A stretch of 64,000 bases of DNA from Nostoc desertorum CM1-VF14 (GTDB lineage Bacteria; Cyanobacteriota; Cyanobacteriia; Cyanobacteriales; Nostocaceae). The translations under genes and the position numbers were made by a program. Shown here in pieces: positions 1 through 8,490 of the stretch (its first letter is position 1; each line of letters begins with the position of its first letter). The notes under the pieces were generated by a model, which did no database searches, had not been told where the DNA came from, and was given only the letters and a program-made list of their open reading frames with translations. The stretch is from assembly GCA_019359245.1 (NCBI GenBank), contig JAHHHR010000027.1, positions 41,953 through 105,952 of the forward strand, read 5' to 3'.

Positions 1-1563
1 GGTGATACACAATTCAACGGGCCTGTAAACCTCAAACTGTATGGATCAACTGATAAAGTTCTTGACATCAATTCCCTAAACACACTTGAACAATCAAGGG
101 GTGCAAGCGATCTACTCAAGGGCAAAGATGAGATTTTGGGCAGTTTGAATGGTCAAATAGTTAATTTAGCGCCTGGTCAATCTAAAACATTTACTGTGGA
201 TTTTGCCGGATCTGAGTTCCGGACTGCAAGTGTTGTCTCTCCAGGACTCTACTATCTGATTGGACAGGTAGAGCCAGGTAGTAACGTTACTGAAAGTAAT
301 ACCGCCAACAATGTAGCCAGCCAGTTAATTACTGGAGGTGACGTTGTGATCCAATGGAATTCAATTCTCCTAAATGCCATACAAGCATCGGGAACAGCAC
401 CTCCACTGGCGGCACGTAATCAGGCGATCGTTCAGGCAGCAGTTTTTGATGCCGTCAATGCAATTGACCGGAGTTACAAGCCTTATTTAGTCAACATCGA
501 CGCATCGGAAGCTGCCGGGGCATCAAAAGAAGCTGCGGCAGTTGAAGCAGCCTACCGAACGTTGGTCAATTTATTCCAAGAAGATCAAAAACTTATACCT
601 ATATTTGATGAACAACGGCAAAGGTCTCTTGCAGAAATCCCGGATGGTACGGCTGAGAACAACGGCATTGCGATCGGAAACAGGGTTGCCCAGCAAATAC
701 TGGATAAGCGGGAAAATGATGGTTCAAGTAATCCACCACAACCATACACGCCGGGAACTGGCTTTGGTGATTGGAAGCCAACTTTCAGCGATGGTGAAAC
801 AACAAATAATACTACCAATTTTGCATCAGCAGTATTGCCCCAGTGGGGTCTAGTAACTCCCTTTGCTATAGACAGTGTTGTCCTGTTCCGTCCGGATACT
901 TCCCCTGAGTATGGTAGCCCTCAGTATACGAGAGATTTTAATCAAGTTAAAGCGCTTGGTGCTGAAAACAGCACTGTTCGCACCGCAGATCAGACGGAAA
1001 TTGCCCAATTCTGGGCTTATGATCGCGGCGATACTTTCAGGCCACCAGGTCAGTTGAACGAACTCGCGCAAGAAGTAGCACTGGCTCAAAACAATACCCT
1101 GGAGGAGAATGCTCGTTTATTTGCGCTGCTGAACATTGCCCAAGCTGATGCGGGTATTGTTGCCTGGGATACGAAGTATGTCTATGAGCAATTGCGCCCA
1201 ATTACTGCAATCCGCAATGCGGATCAAGACAACAATCCCGACACGATTGCTGATCCTAATTGGGAACCTCTGCTAGATACTCCACCATTCCCCGATTACA
1301 TATCTGGGCATTCTGTATTTGGCGGTGCATCAGCCGAAATTCTGAAACTTTTTTACGGCACCGACAACATTAGTTTTGACATTCCTTCACAAGAATTACC
1401 TGGTGTTGCTCGCTATTACGGTAGCTTTTCACAGGCAGCCCAAGAGGATGCTGATAGCAGGCTTTATGGTGGCGTCCATATCGAATCGGCCACTGTAGAC
1501 GGGGTGGGAGTAGGTAGGAATGTCGCCAGTTTCGTGTTTAATAACTTTTTGACTCCGGTTTAA
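1..1563 (+). CDS. Vanadium-dependent haloperoxidase / PAP2-like protein (5' end outside window)
   Basis: The frame is open from base 1, so the gene begins before the window; a TTG at 136 is only an internal codon. The first ~110 visible residues (GQIVNLAPGQSKTFTVDF, then VEPGSNVTESNTANN) resemble a CARDB-type Ig-like adhesion module. From about nt 350 the protein matches the vanadium haloperoxidase/PAP2 fold: a Lys and Arg-Pro in KYVYEQLRP (about nt 1175-1200), SGHS (about nt 1305-1316), and SRLYGGVH (about nt 1456-1480) supply the Lys, Arg, Ser-Gly-His, Arg and His that bind vanadate or phosphate. Known family members oxidise halides with H2O2 or act as acid phosphatases, and the sequence cannot decide between these. 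The Ig-like module suggests an extracellular protein. Signal peptide and full length are not visible. Confidence 0.85.
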   Translation, partial: GDTQFNGPVNLKLYGSTDKVLDINSLNTLEQSRGASDLLKGKDEILGSLNGQIVNLAPGQSKTFTVDFAGSEFRTASVVSPGLYYLIGQVEPGSNVTESNTANNVASQLITGGDVVIQWNSILLNAIQASGTAPPLAARNQAIVQAAVFDAVNAIDRSYKPYLVNIDASEAAGASKEAAAVEAAYRTLVNLFQEDQKLIPIFDEQRQRSLAEIPDGTAENNGIAIGNRVAQQILDKRENDGSSNPPQPYTPGTGFGDWKPTFSDGETTNNTTNFASAVLPQWGLVTPFAIDSVVLFRPDTSPEYGSPQYTRDFNQVKALGAENSTVRTADQTEIAQFWAYDRGDTFRPPGQLNELAQEVALAQNNTLEENARLFALLNIAQADAGIVAWDTKYVYEQLRPITAIRNADQDNNPDTIADPNWEPLLDTPPFPDYISGHSVFGGASAEILKLFYGTDNISFDIPSQELPGVARYYGSFSQAAQEDADSRLYGGVHIESATVDGVGVGRNVASFVFNNFLTPV

Positions 1564-1575
1564 ATATACTCACAG

Positions 1576-1614
1576 AATTTTGGATTTTGGATTGAAGATT
1601 CAAAATCCAAAATT
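1576..1614 (+). terminator. Hairpin after the haloperoxidase gene
   Basis: An inverted repeat (arms beginning AATTTTGGATTTT and ending AAAATCCAAAATT, one mismatch, about 8-nt loop) starts 12 bp after the stop codon. It is built from the TTTTGGA heptamer common in Nostoc intergenic DNA and has no strong T-run, so terminator function is inferred from position. Confidence 0.5.
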
Positions 1615-1636
1615 GTCTGACAGTCCACTGTATAAA

Positions 1637-1748
1637 AGCTAATGAGGCAGCATCCACTTTTGGAAGCAACATAATTCTGGTACTTCAAAAACCCTACTAT
1701 ATGGTTCATCTAAAAAAGTAGATCCGCCGAAAGTGGATGCTCTTAGCT
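1637..1748. repeat. MITE-like inverted-repeat element
   Basis: Arms at 1650-1663 (GCATCCACTTTTGG) and 1727-1740 (CCGAAAGTGGATGC) are inverted copies with one mismatch. An outer AGCTAA at 1637-1642 pairs with TTAGCT at 1743-1748. The roughly 110-bp unit has no ORF. It looks like a non-autonomous mini-element or a stable long hairpin between two genes. No target duplication could be fixed with confidence. Confidence 0.45.
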
Positions 1749-1841
1749 AATGGAAAATAGAGAGTGGGGATCTTCTACTCTCCTTTTGATTAAAATTTAT
1801 GGCTATCCCTATTCTCTACTACCCTACTCCTTCTCAAAGTT

Positions 1842-2582
1842 ATGACTGTAGTTTTACAAGTTGGGAACCGCACTATCACATCTGAAGAAATCGTCCCTTT
1901 ACTAGCTAGTTATCAATTACTGCCTCGGTTGTTATTTGAATTAATTATTGATGAAGCGATCGCTCCTTTTACCTATACGCTTGAAGAAGAAGAGAGTGCC
2001 TATCAGAAGTTTTGTCAAAAAAATCACTTGGATTCAAATACAGAACTTCAGACTTGGCTAAAACGCAATGGCATGACAACACAACAACTACAAACCTATG
2101 TCAGGCGATCGCTAAAAATTGAAAAATTTAAGCAGGCTACTTGGGGAAACCAACTGGAATCTCACTTCCGAAGCCGCAAGTCGGAGTTTGATCAGGTGCT
2201 TTTTTCTTTAATCCAGACTAATGATTTGGCTGCCCAAGAACTCTATTTTCGTATCCTAGAAAAAGAAGCAGATTTTGCTGAACTCGCCGGCAAGTACTCT
2301 CAAGATGCCAATGCGTCTAATGGCGGGTTAATCGGCCCAGTTTCTCTAAGTAATTGTCACCAAACGCTGGCAAAGATGCTATCTGTTAGCCAACCTGGTC
2401 AGCTTTGGCCTCCCACTCGCTTAGGGGAATCGATGGCGATCGTCAGAATGGAAAAGTTGATTCCAGCGCAGTTAGATGGTCTCATGCGCCAGCGACTTTT
2501 GAGTGAACTTTTCGCAGCTTGGCTACAAGAGCAGTTCAATCAAGTAGGTGAGATAGGTCTGTTGCCTCAAGATTTTTGTTAA
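1842..2582 (+). CDS. PpiC-type (parvulin) peptidylprolyl isomerase
   Basis: The 246-residue protein has an N-terminal SurA-like helical part (about 1-120, charged, with EEEESAYQKFCQKNHL). A parvulin domain follows at about 125-220: FSLIQTNDLAAQELYFRI, ADFAELAGKYSQD, NGGLIGPVSL and a late hydrophobic strand ending IVRMEKL. Parvulins catalyse cis-trans isomerisation of prolyl bonds and act as chaperones. No signal peptide is evident, so a cytoplasmic or membrane-associated role is more likely than a periplasmic one. Cyanobacterial members are often found beside ABC-type peptide exporters, but none is present here. The downstream neighbour ackA is convergent. Confidence 0.8.
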   Translation: MTVVLQVGNRTITSEEIVPLLASYQLLPRLLFELIIDEAIAPFTYTLEEEESAYQKFCQKNHLDSNTELQTWLKRNGMTTQQLQTYVRRSLKIEKFKQATWGNQLESHFRSRKSEFDQVLFSLIQTNDLAAQELYFRILEKEADFAELAGKYSQDANASNGGLIGPVSLSNCHQTLAKMLSVSQPGQLWPPTRLGESMAIVRMEKLIPAQLDGLMRQRLLSELFAAWLQEQFNQVGEIGLLPQDFC

Positions 2583-2609
2583 TGTCGCCCTATTCAAACT
2601 ATTTGTAGC

Positions 2610-3854
2610 TCAACAACTCTTTTTTAATAACTGCCAACATTGCCCGGCGATCGCCCAATCTTCTTGAGTATGGATCACTAATACGCGCACTGATGAATCG
2701 GGTGTGGCAATATCCTCATCAACAGGCTGCTGTTGATTTTTCTCAATATCAAGTTTCAATCCTAAAAAACCAAAGGCTTCACAGGCGGCTTGGCGAATAT
2801 CCGCAGAGTGTTCACCTACGCCTGCTGTGAATACCAAAGTATCTAATCCGCCCAAACTAGTAAGCATTGCACCGATACCAGAACGCAGGCGGTGTACGTA
2901 GATATCCCACGCCAGTTGAGCGCGGGAGTTACCTTGAGCGTTGGCGTTGCCCGTCGTAGACATCGCTTCTCTCACTTCACGCATATCGCTAGATACACCT
3001 GAAATTCCTTTTAACCCAGAGGCTTTATTTAATATATAATCCAACCTTTCGACAGAGTAATCGCAGTACTGCAACAGGTAAATCAAAATTCCCGGATCAA
3101 CTGAGCCAGAACGACTACCCATCATCAATCCGTCTAGGGGTGTGAATCCCATTGTGGTATCAATGCTACGACCGTTTTTAATCGCCGCCAAAGAGCAGCC
3201 ATTACCCAAATGACAAGTAATTAAACGCTCAAGGGGAACATCTTTATTGAGAATTTGGGCAGCACGTTGAGAACAATATTGGTGACTGATACCGTGAAAC
3301 CCATAGCGACGGATACCTTGCTCTACCCACTCATAGGGACCGGGATAGATTGCTGCGGCATCGGGTAGAGTGGCATGAAAACCAGTATCAAAGACTGCTA
3401 CTTGAGTGACATCTTTTAAGATTTTTTCAATTGCTTCTATGCCTGATAAAGCGGCTGGATTGTGTGCTGGAGCTAGGTTAGATAGACGAGCGATCGCTTT
3501 TTTAACATCTTCCGTAATTACCACACTATCGCGGTAATCTTGCCCCCCATGTACTATCCGATGCCCCACCACATCGATTTCTGACAACTGATCAATTACC
3601 TTGGTAGCACCATTACTAAGTGTATGGAGCATATAGTTGAGGTGTGCGTGTGGAGAATCACCAGATATTGATTCTTGCAGCGTTGCACCCGTACCAGTTT
3701 TTACCTCAATTTCTGCCACACCGCGATCTTGAGTCCAGTTGATTTTCCCTTCCCAAATGGGTTGGGCTGCTTGGGTGGGGAGAGCATTATCTGCAATCTC
3801 ATACAGACAACTCTTTTGGCTGCTCGATCCGGCATTCAGCACCAATATCTTCAT
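2610..3854 (-). CDS. ackA: Acetate kinase
   Basis: Acetate kinase interconverts acetyl phosphate + ADP and acetate + ATP in the cytosol. The motifs are clear: MKILVLNAGSSS at the N-terminus, GHRIVHGG, FDTGFHATLP, YGFHGISHQY, HLGNGCS and TAGVGEHS near the C-terminus. The start at 3854 matches the conserved N-terminus. An upstream in-frame ATG at 3872 lies only 3 nt after AGGAG and would add six residues, so the start is not fully settled. Between SSDMR and NSRAQ this protein is seven residues longer than usual: it carries MSTTGNA because a 29-bp repeat (2938-2966) splits a HIP1 site in frame. Without those 21 bp the coding reads EAIAQG, the usual family sequence. The insertion sits on a surface-type segment, so activity is probably kept. 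No pta gene is nearby. Confidence 0.95.
   Translation of the reverse strand: MKILVLNAGSSSQKSCLYEIADNALPTQAAQPIWEGKINWTQDRGVAEIEVKTGTGATLQESISGDSPHAHLNYMLHTLSNGATKVIDQLSEIDVVGHRIVHGGQDYRDSVVITEDVKKAIARLSNLAPAHNPAALSGIEAIEKILKDVTQVAVFDTGFHATLPDAAAIYPGPYEWVEQGIRRYGFHGISHQYCSQRAAQILNKDVPLERLITCHLGNGCSLAAIKNGRSIDTTMGFTPLDGLMMGSRSGSVDPGILIYLLQYCDYSVERLDYILNKASGLKGISGVSSDMREVREAMSTTGNANAQGNSRAQLAWDIYVHRLRSGIGAMLTSLGGLDTLVFTAGVGEHSADIRQAACEAFGFLGLKLDIEKNQQQPVDEDIATPDSSVRVLVIHTQEDWAIAGQCWQLLKKSC
2938..2966 (-). repeat. SDR5-like 21-bp element inside a HIP1 site (in ackA)
   Basis: On the minus strand the copy begins GCGATGTCTACGACGGGC and ends AACGC. Removing 21 bp rejoins GCGAT+CGC to the HIP1 octamer GCGATCGC. 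Copies with the same length and ends lie at 16730-16758 and 19847-19875. Small dispersed repeat SDR5 of N. punctiforme has been described as occurring only within HIP1. Confidence 0.8.
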
Positions 3855-4087
3855 ATAACAACATAAAAACATTATCTCCTTTGATCATGTCACTAAGTGT
3901 AGCCTCATGCTTCTAGCCTATGGGCATAATGTACAGGCTCATTGCTGCTAGTTGGCAACGGTAGATTTCATTTATTAATTAAACTTTTTGCCATCTATCT
4001 AAGACTAGATTTTACGTGTATAACTACGCGATCGCTAAATCTCTCCACTCCGCCCAAATGTCTCAAATTGTCACGTAATGCTCTTTA

Positions 4088-4717
4088 CTAATACTCATCC
4101 ACTTCAAGGTTTTGTTTCATCTCGGCACCGACGGCACGAGCAGCCGGATCTGAACTTTGTAGCAGCATACTTGACACATTGTGCTGCTCAACTTGGCTTC
4201 GGTTTTGACTAAGTTTGTACTTACCTTCCAAGCGTGTAACAGTTATTTCAAATCCCACAATGCTATTCATTATACCTTCACGGAATCCGTCAGATAAACT
4301 GTGCCAATGCGATTTGTAATTAGCTTCGTATGTGTCTATCATCTCGTTGATCATTTGGTTCATTGATTCTGGAGAGTCATTGAGCATGATGACTTTGGGA
4401 ATACCATACGCGTGAACAGCAATATAGTTCCACGTCGGTACACTTTCATACCTTTCATATAAAGTAGGGGAAATGTAAGCATGTGCTCCCGTGAAGATAG
4501 CAAGTAACTCAGTACCAAGAGCTTGTGATTGAGGATTTTGCTTTGCCAGATGACCAATTAATTTAACAGCATCCCCTTGCATTGCAATGACAAGAGGAAC
4601 GTGTGAAGCATAAGGTACACCGTCTATAATCGATACCAAAGTAGCAAAGCTATTGGCTCTCATAAAGGCGATCAATTTATCAACATTATCTTCTTGAAAA
4701 GCGGCTGGTCTATACAT
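4088..4717 (-). CDS. PaiB-like FMN-binding negative transcriptional regulator family protein
   Basis: The 209-residue protein opens MYRPAAFQEDN and continues with FATLVS, PYASHVPLV, AKQNPQ, FTGAHAYISP and VPTWNYIAVHAYG, the pattern of the PaiB/split-barrel flavin-binding family. The Bacillus namesake is linked to repression of sporulation and protease genes. In most bacteria the members are simply FMN-binding split barrels of unknown substrate, so a regulatory role is not shown here. The gene follows dnaE-N on the same strand after a 65-bp gap. The C-terminal ~30 residues (after LLQSSDPAARAVG) are hydrophilic and helical. No DNA-binding motif is visible. Confidence 0.8.
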   Translation of the reverse strand: MYRPAAFQEDNVDKLIAFMRANSFATLVSIIDGVPYASHVPLVIAMQGDAVKLIGHLAKQNPQSQALGTELLAIFTGAHAYISPTLYERYESVPTWNYIAVHAYGIPKVIMLNDSPESMNQMINEMIDTYEANYKSHWHSLSDGFREGIMNSIVGFEITVTRLEGKYKLSQNRSQVEQHNVSSMLLQSSDPAARAVGAEMKQNLEVDEY

Positions 4718-4782
4718 GATGATTTAACGTTACTATCAACTTATAAAAATCTTCTAGCTCTCATTGGTATTTTCACTGCCTC

Positions 4783-7413
4783 TCAATTTGGCAAACCATC
4801 TACTCGCATCAAATCTAATTCTCGTTCAAATATTTCATCAATTGGCAACATTTGACCATCAACAGTCATAAATTTATGGTCTTTTGTTGCCCGAATTATT
4901 GAACCGTCTTCTAAGCAATACTCAAACACCTCTTGTTGTCCGCGATCGTGCCACTGTGCTACAGGTTGCGTATAAATATTTCCATTATTATCAACACTGT
5001 ACACAGTACATTCAATGCGTTTTTCGACAATTTTTCCAATCGACAACAATCCATATTCTACTGTCAATATTTCCGTGTCATAGCTTAAGCAATATTCCGC
5101 AAACTTCAGCATTTGCTCAAATAATTCATCCGCAACTTTTTTCTGAACACCGTTTTTTGCTGCGCCATCTACGAATTTTTCGCGCTGTTTTTGCATTTCA
5201 GAAACTTTCTTTTTACCCATCGCCCGACGTAACAAGTCGGCTTGTCCTAAAGAATATCCAGCCATATCCTGAGCAATTTTCATAATTTGCTCTTGATAGA
5301 CCATAATTCCATAAGTTTCGTCTAATATTGTTTCCAGAATGGGGTGTTGATAATCAATCTTTTCTCGACCATGTTTGCGGTTGATAAACTTAGGAATTAA
5401 TCCTGCATCTAATGGTCCAGGTCGATAAAGTGCCAAAATTGAAGAAATGTCTTCTATATTAGAAGGCTTCAAATCTCGCACTATCTGACGCATCCCGGAA
5501 GATTCTAATTGAAATATTCCTTCTAATTCGCCTGCTTCTAATAGCTCATAAGTTTTTTGTACATCTTTTGGTAGAGCGCTATGTTCACCTTTAGCTAATA
5601 TTTTCTGGGCTTTTCTTTCCTGGCGGGGGATTTCATCAGGATCAACTCGATATCCTCTCGTTTCCTGAATCAAATCAACGGTTTTTTGAATTAGTGTAAG
5701 GTTCCGTAAACCCAGAAAATCCATTTTCAACAAACCCATTGATTCCAAATCTTCCATGAAATACTGGGTTATCACAGAGCCGTCATTATTCTTTTGTAAC
5801 GGTACAATTTCATCAAGTGGATCGGCAGAAATTACCACACCTGCGGCATGAACACCAAAAGTTTTGTTAGTTCCTTCAATTCGCATCGCCATATCAAGCC
5901 AATGGCGAACATGCGGTTCTTTATCATATTTCTCTTTAAACTCTGGTTCTGGAGTTTTATCGGAAACCATCACCTTGAGTTTCGTTGGTTTACCCCGCAC
6001 CACAGGAATTAATTTCGCCATTTTATCAGCTTCCCCATAGGGAATATTCAATACTCTGGCGACATCTTTCAAAACTGCTTTAGATGTTAGGCGGTTAAAG
6101 GTAATAATTTGGGCAACTCTATCTGCACCATATTTCTCAGTTACATAATCAATAACTTTATCCCGTTGTTCAATACAGAAATCTGTATCAATATCAGGCA
6201 TGGATTTCCGTTCTGGGTTTAGAAAACGTTCGAATAGTAACCCATGATGTACAGGATCAATATTAGTAATTCGCATCGCATAGGCAACTAATGAACCAGC
6301 CGCCGAACCTCGGCCAGGCCCCACAGGAATGTTATTATCTCTAGCAAATTTAATGTAATCCCAAACAACTAAAAAGTATTTGGAAAAACCCATCTGCTGA
6401 ATCATTTTTAGTTCGTATTCCAATCTTTCTTTATAGACGGAATCGACTTCTTGGCGAGATTTGCGATTTAAGCGTTCTAAAAGTCCGTTCCATGCAACAT
6501 CTTCGGCGTAAGTGTCAGCAGTATGACCAGAAGGGATTGGGGGAGTAGGAATCTGAGGCTCACCCATAATATGGTAAGGTTCGACTTTATCAGCAACTTC
6601 TTCAGTAGTAGCGATCGCTTCGCTGATCACATCATCCGGCAAATGGTCACGAAATAGCTGCTGCATCTCCTCACCAGATTTGAGATATTCTGTGCCGCTA
6701 TAACGCATCCGCTTATCTTCAATAATTAGCTTTCCAGTTTGAATACATAGCAAAGCGTCGTGGGCTTCAACGTCAAAACAAGAAATAAAATGAGAATCAT
6801 TAGTGGCAACAATTTTAATGCCAAGCTCCCGCGCAATTTTGACGATTTCAACATTAACAATTCGGTCTTCTTGGGAGCCATGGTCTTGAATTTCTAAATA
6901 ATAGTCATCACCAAATACGTCTTTATACCACTGAGCAACTTTTCGGGCTGCATCTGGTCTATTACTGAGAATCGCTTGGGGAATTTCTCCACCCAAACAA
7001 GCACTGGTGACAATCAAGCCTTCATGATATTGTTTTAGTAAATCTTTATTAATACAAGGACGAGAAAAAATTCCTTTGCCTTGAACACCTTTGAGGTGAG
7101 AAATTGTAGTTAATTTGACTAAATTTTTATAACCTTTAGTATTTTTAGCTAAAACAACTTGATGATATTTCGGACGGCGTTCTTGTTTCTCAATATCGCC
7201 GTTAATTATATACATCTCATTGCCGATAATCGGCTTAATATTTTGACTACGGCAGATTTTGATTAGTTCAACGGCTCCATACATGACACCATGATCGGTA
7301 AGGGCGATCGCTTTCATCCCCAGTGCGATCGCTTGATTTACCAACTCTGGTAGCTGACTTGCCCCATCGAGTAGACTGTAGTCACTGTGAATATGTAAAG
7401 GTACAAAGGACAT
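4783..7413 (-). CDS. dnaE: DNA polymerase III alpha subunit, N-terminal part with N-half split intein (DnaE-N)
   Basis: This is the N-terminal fragment of the replicative polymerase. The PHP domain starts MSFVPLHIHSDYSLLDGA, and the polymerase core contains VGPGRGSAAGSLVAYA, PDIDTDFC and the catalytic aspartates, then GIFQLESSG and LYRPGPLDAG. The extein ends KFAEY and the last 102 residues are a DnaE intein N-half, so the polymerase is made in two pieces and joined by trans-splicing with a C-half encoded elsewhere (not in this window). The start at 7413 gives the conserved N-terminus; the longer frame to 7431 adds MWLEML without support. The product is essential and cytoplasmic. The intein is very close to the well-known N. 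punctiforme Npu DnaE intein but not identical to it as I remember it. Confidence 0.95.
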   Translation of the reverse strand: MSFVPLHIHSDYSLLDGASQLPELVNQAIALGMKAIALTDHGVMYGAVELIKICRSQNIKPIIGNEMYIINGDIEKQERRPKYHQVVLAKNTKGYKNLVKLTTISHLKGVQGKGIFSRPCINKDLLKQYHEGLIVTSACLGGEIPQAILSNRPDAARKVAQWYKDVFGDDYYLEIQDHGSQEDRIVNVEIVKIARELGIKIVATNDSHFISCFDVEAHDALLCIQTGKLIIEDKRMRYSGTEYLKSGEEMQQLFRDHLPDDVISEAIATTEEVADKVEPYHIMGEPQIPTPPIPSGHTADTYAEDVAWNGLLERLNRKSRQEVDSVYKERLEYELKMIQQMGFSKYFLVVWDYIKFARDNNIPVGPGRGSAAGSLVAYAMRITNIDPVHHGLLFERFLNPERKSMPDIDTDFCIEQRDKVIDYVTEKYGADRVAQIITFNRLTSKAVLKDVARVLNIPYGEADKMAKLIPVVRGKPTKLKVMVSDKTPEPEFKEKYDKEPHVRHWLDMAMRIEGTNKTFGVHAAGVVISADPLDEIVPLQKNNDGSVITQYFMEDLESMGLLKMDFLGLRNLTLIQKTVDLIQETRGYRVDPDEIPRQERKAQKILAKGEHSALPKDVQKTYELLEAGELEGIFQLESSGMRQIVRDLKPSNIEDISSILALYRPGPLDAGLIPKFINRKHGREKIDYQHPILETILDETYGIMVYQEQIMKIAQDMAGYSLGQADLLRRAMGKKKVSEMQKQREKFVDGAAKNGVQKKVADELFEQMLKFAEYCLSYDTEILTVEYGLLSIGKIVEKRIECTVYSVDNNGNIYTQPVAQWHDRGQQEVFEYCLEDGSIIRATKDHKFMTVDGQMLPIDEIFERELDLMRVDGLPN
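4786..5091 (-). other. N-terminal half of split DnaE intein (102 residues)
   Basis: The intein begins at Cys1 (codon 5089-5091) in the junction AEY|CLSYDTEIL. Splicing block B is present as RATKDHKF with the Thr and His. The segment ends RVDGLPN directly at the stop. No homing endonuclease domain is present, as expected for the naturally split form. Compared with the Npu sequence I recall, differences include Asp for Glu after CLSY, Ser for Pro in LLSIG, and Gly for Asn near the end. Confidence 0.95.
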
Positions 7414-7816
7414 AAGCATCTCCAACCACAAGCCAAGATATCTCTAGGGGCCTACCTTGTGGTATACCCTTTCAAGCCAGATTTTGCAAAGCAACGGAAT
7501 ATTACATTAGCAGTTTTTACCTAAAATTAAAGCTGTTCTTTTTCCAAAATTGCCACTGTCATCAATGTTGTTTTAATAGTTACAGCAGTTAATCAGCATC
7601 TGACTAATGAATGAAACAGAGAGTACTTCTTTGCCTGAAACCAAAGCTAGCCCTTGGTGGCAGCCTATCCCCCTCACCAAAGAGGCAAAGGAGAAGGAGG
7701 CTATTAGCTGGGAGAGCAAGCCCTTCCCCTCTGCGACAAGCCTTGCGAAACATGAGTACGAAGCCCCGCTCTGGAAGGGCGCTCTGTATTGGTTGGAGTA
7801 CAAGCTCTGTTCAATC
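7414..7816. other. Non-coding stretch upstream of dnaE-N
   Basis: This is the probable promoter region of dnaE-N, with no convincing gene. Frames open on both strands between about 7570 and 7880 have mutually inconsistent, low-complexity translations and no family match. The segment at about 7620-7810 is joined directly to the symporter remnant and may be an inserted repeat. Confidence 0.5.
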
Positions 7817-8315
7817 CTCACCTCTGATCCCCTGCTTCTTTTGACAGCTTTCTCAACTTCTTCTTGTGCGGCGGCAATGCCCATAACCTTTGAAGTTTTG
7901 GAAAAAAAAGTTGGTTTAAGGGAATCTTCTGTTGCCTTGGGGCATTAGTAGGAGCAAATTTCAATAATGATGGCACTGCCCTCTATGAAGCAATGTCTGC
8001 GTTGTATATTTTTCAATCGATTGGGCAACATCTGAGCCTAGGACAGCAGTCAATTGTCATCCTTACCTCGATTTTGACATCTGTAGGTGCAGCGAATATT
8101 CCCAATGCTGGGCTGGTAATAATGACACTAGTGTTCACTTCTGTAGGCTTACCTACCCAGTACATTGCTTTGCTAGTCAACATAGTCTGGTTTTTGGATC
8201 GCTGCCGCACTGCAATTAATGTTATGGGAAGGTATAACTGTCAGTGTTTTACTTGACGGCAAAAAGCCTCGTTCTGTAGACGAGGCTTTGTTTTACGGCT
8301 TTTCAGGTATTTAAT
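7817..8315 (+). pseudogene. Remnant of a dicarboxylate/amino acid:cation symporter (DAACS family)
   Basis: Two frames together read as the C-terminal third of a GltP/DctA-type Na+ or H+ symporter. The first is LLTAFSTSSCAAAMPITFE (to 7948). After a one-base frame change near 7940 it continues GALVGANFNNDGTALYEA, then TSVGAANIPNAGLVIM and NIVWFLDRCRTAINVMG. A second frame change near 8230 gives ITVSVLLDGK. The serine-rich hairpin, the NNDGTALYE motif (family NMDGTALYE) and the WFLDR(F)RT motif are diagnostic. The N-terminal two thirds and a start are missing, so it cannot make a transporter. The last bases overlap the terminator of the opposite-strand small gene. Confidence 0.75.
8261..8294 (-). 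terminator. Rho-independent terminator of the small gene at 8311-8490
   Basis: Perfect 6-bp arms (GCCTCG/CGAGGC) with a 9-nt loop are followed on the minus strand by TTTTT. It lies 17 bp after the stop of the 59-residue gene. The plus strand also has TTTGTTTT, so it may work in both directions. Confidence 0.75.
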
Positions 8316-8490
8316 GCTGTTGAGGCCCTTTGGCATCACATTCTTTAGCCCAGCAACGTTCTAAAAGTCGAAGACGCCAGATAAATGCAAAGCGTTGGGG
8401 ATTCAATACTAATTTAGTATCCTGACTAAATAAAGGCTGGTTTAGATACTGCCAAAGAGGAAATTGAATTTTGGTGTGTTTTGGAGCCAT
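8311..8490 (-). CDS. Small conserved-looking protein, 59 residues, function unknown
   Basis: An ATG at 8490 opens a 59-codon frame with no signal peptide or membrane segment: MAPKHTKIQFPLWQYLNQPL, then NPQRFAFIWRLRLLERCWAKE, ending GPQQH. It is basic and aromatic-rich (three Trp), with two Cys (CWAKEC) six apart. A clean terminator directly downstream and a 500-bp non-coding region upstream support a real, independently transcribed gene. I believe similar short proteins occur in other Nostoc genomes, but this is from memory and no function is known. Confidence 0.6.
   Translation of the reverse strand: MAPKHTKIQFPLWQYLNQPLFSQDTKLVLNPQRFAFIWRLRLLERCWAKECDAKGPQQH

Noticed and set aside
7573..7948. 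Overlapping 77- to 113-codon frames on both strands
   Set aside because: Only the last ~40 codons of the plus frame resemble a protein (the symporter remnant); the rest is inconsistent between frames and without family features.
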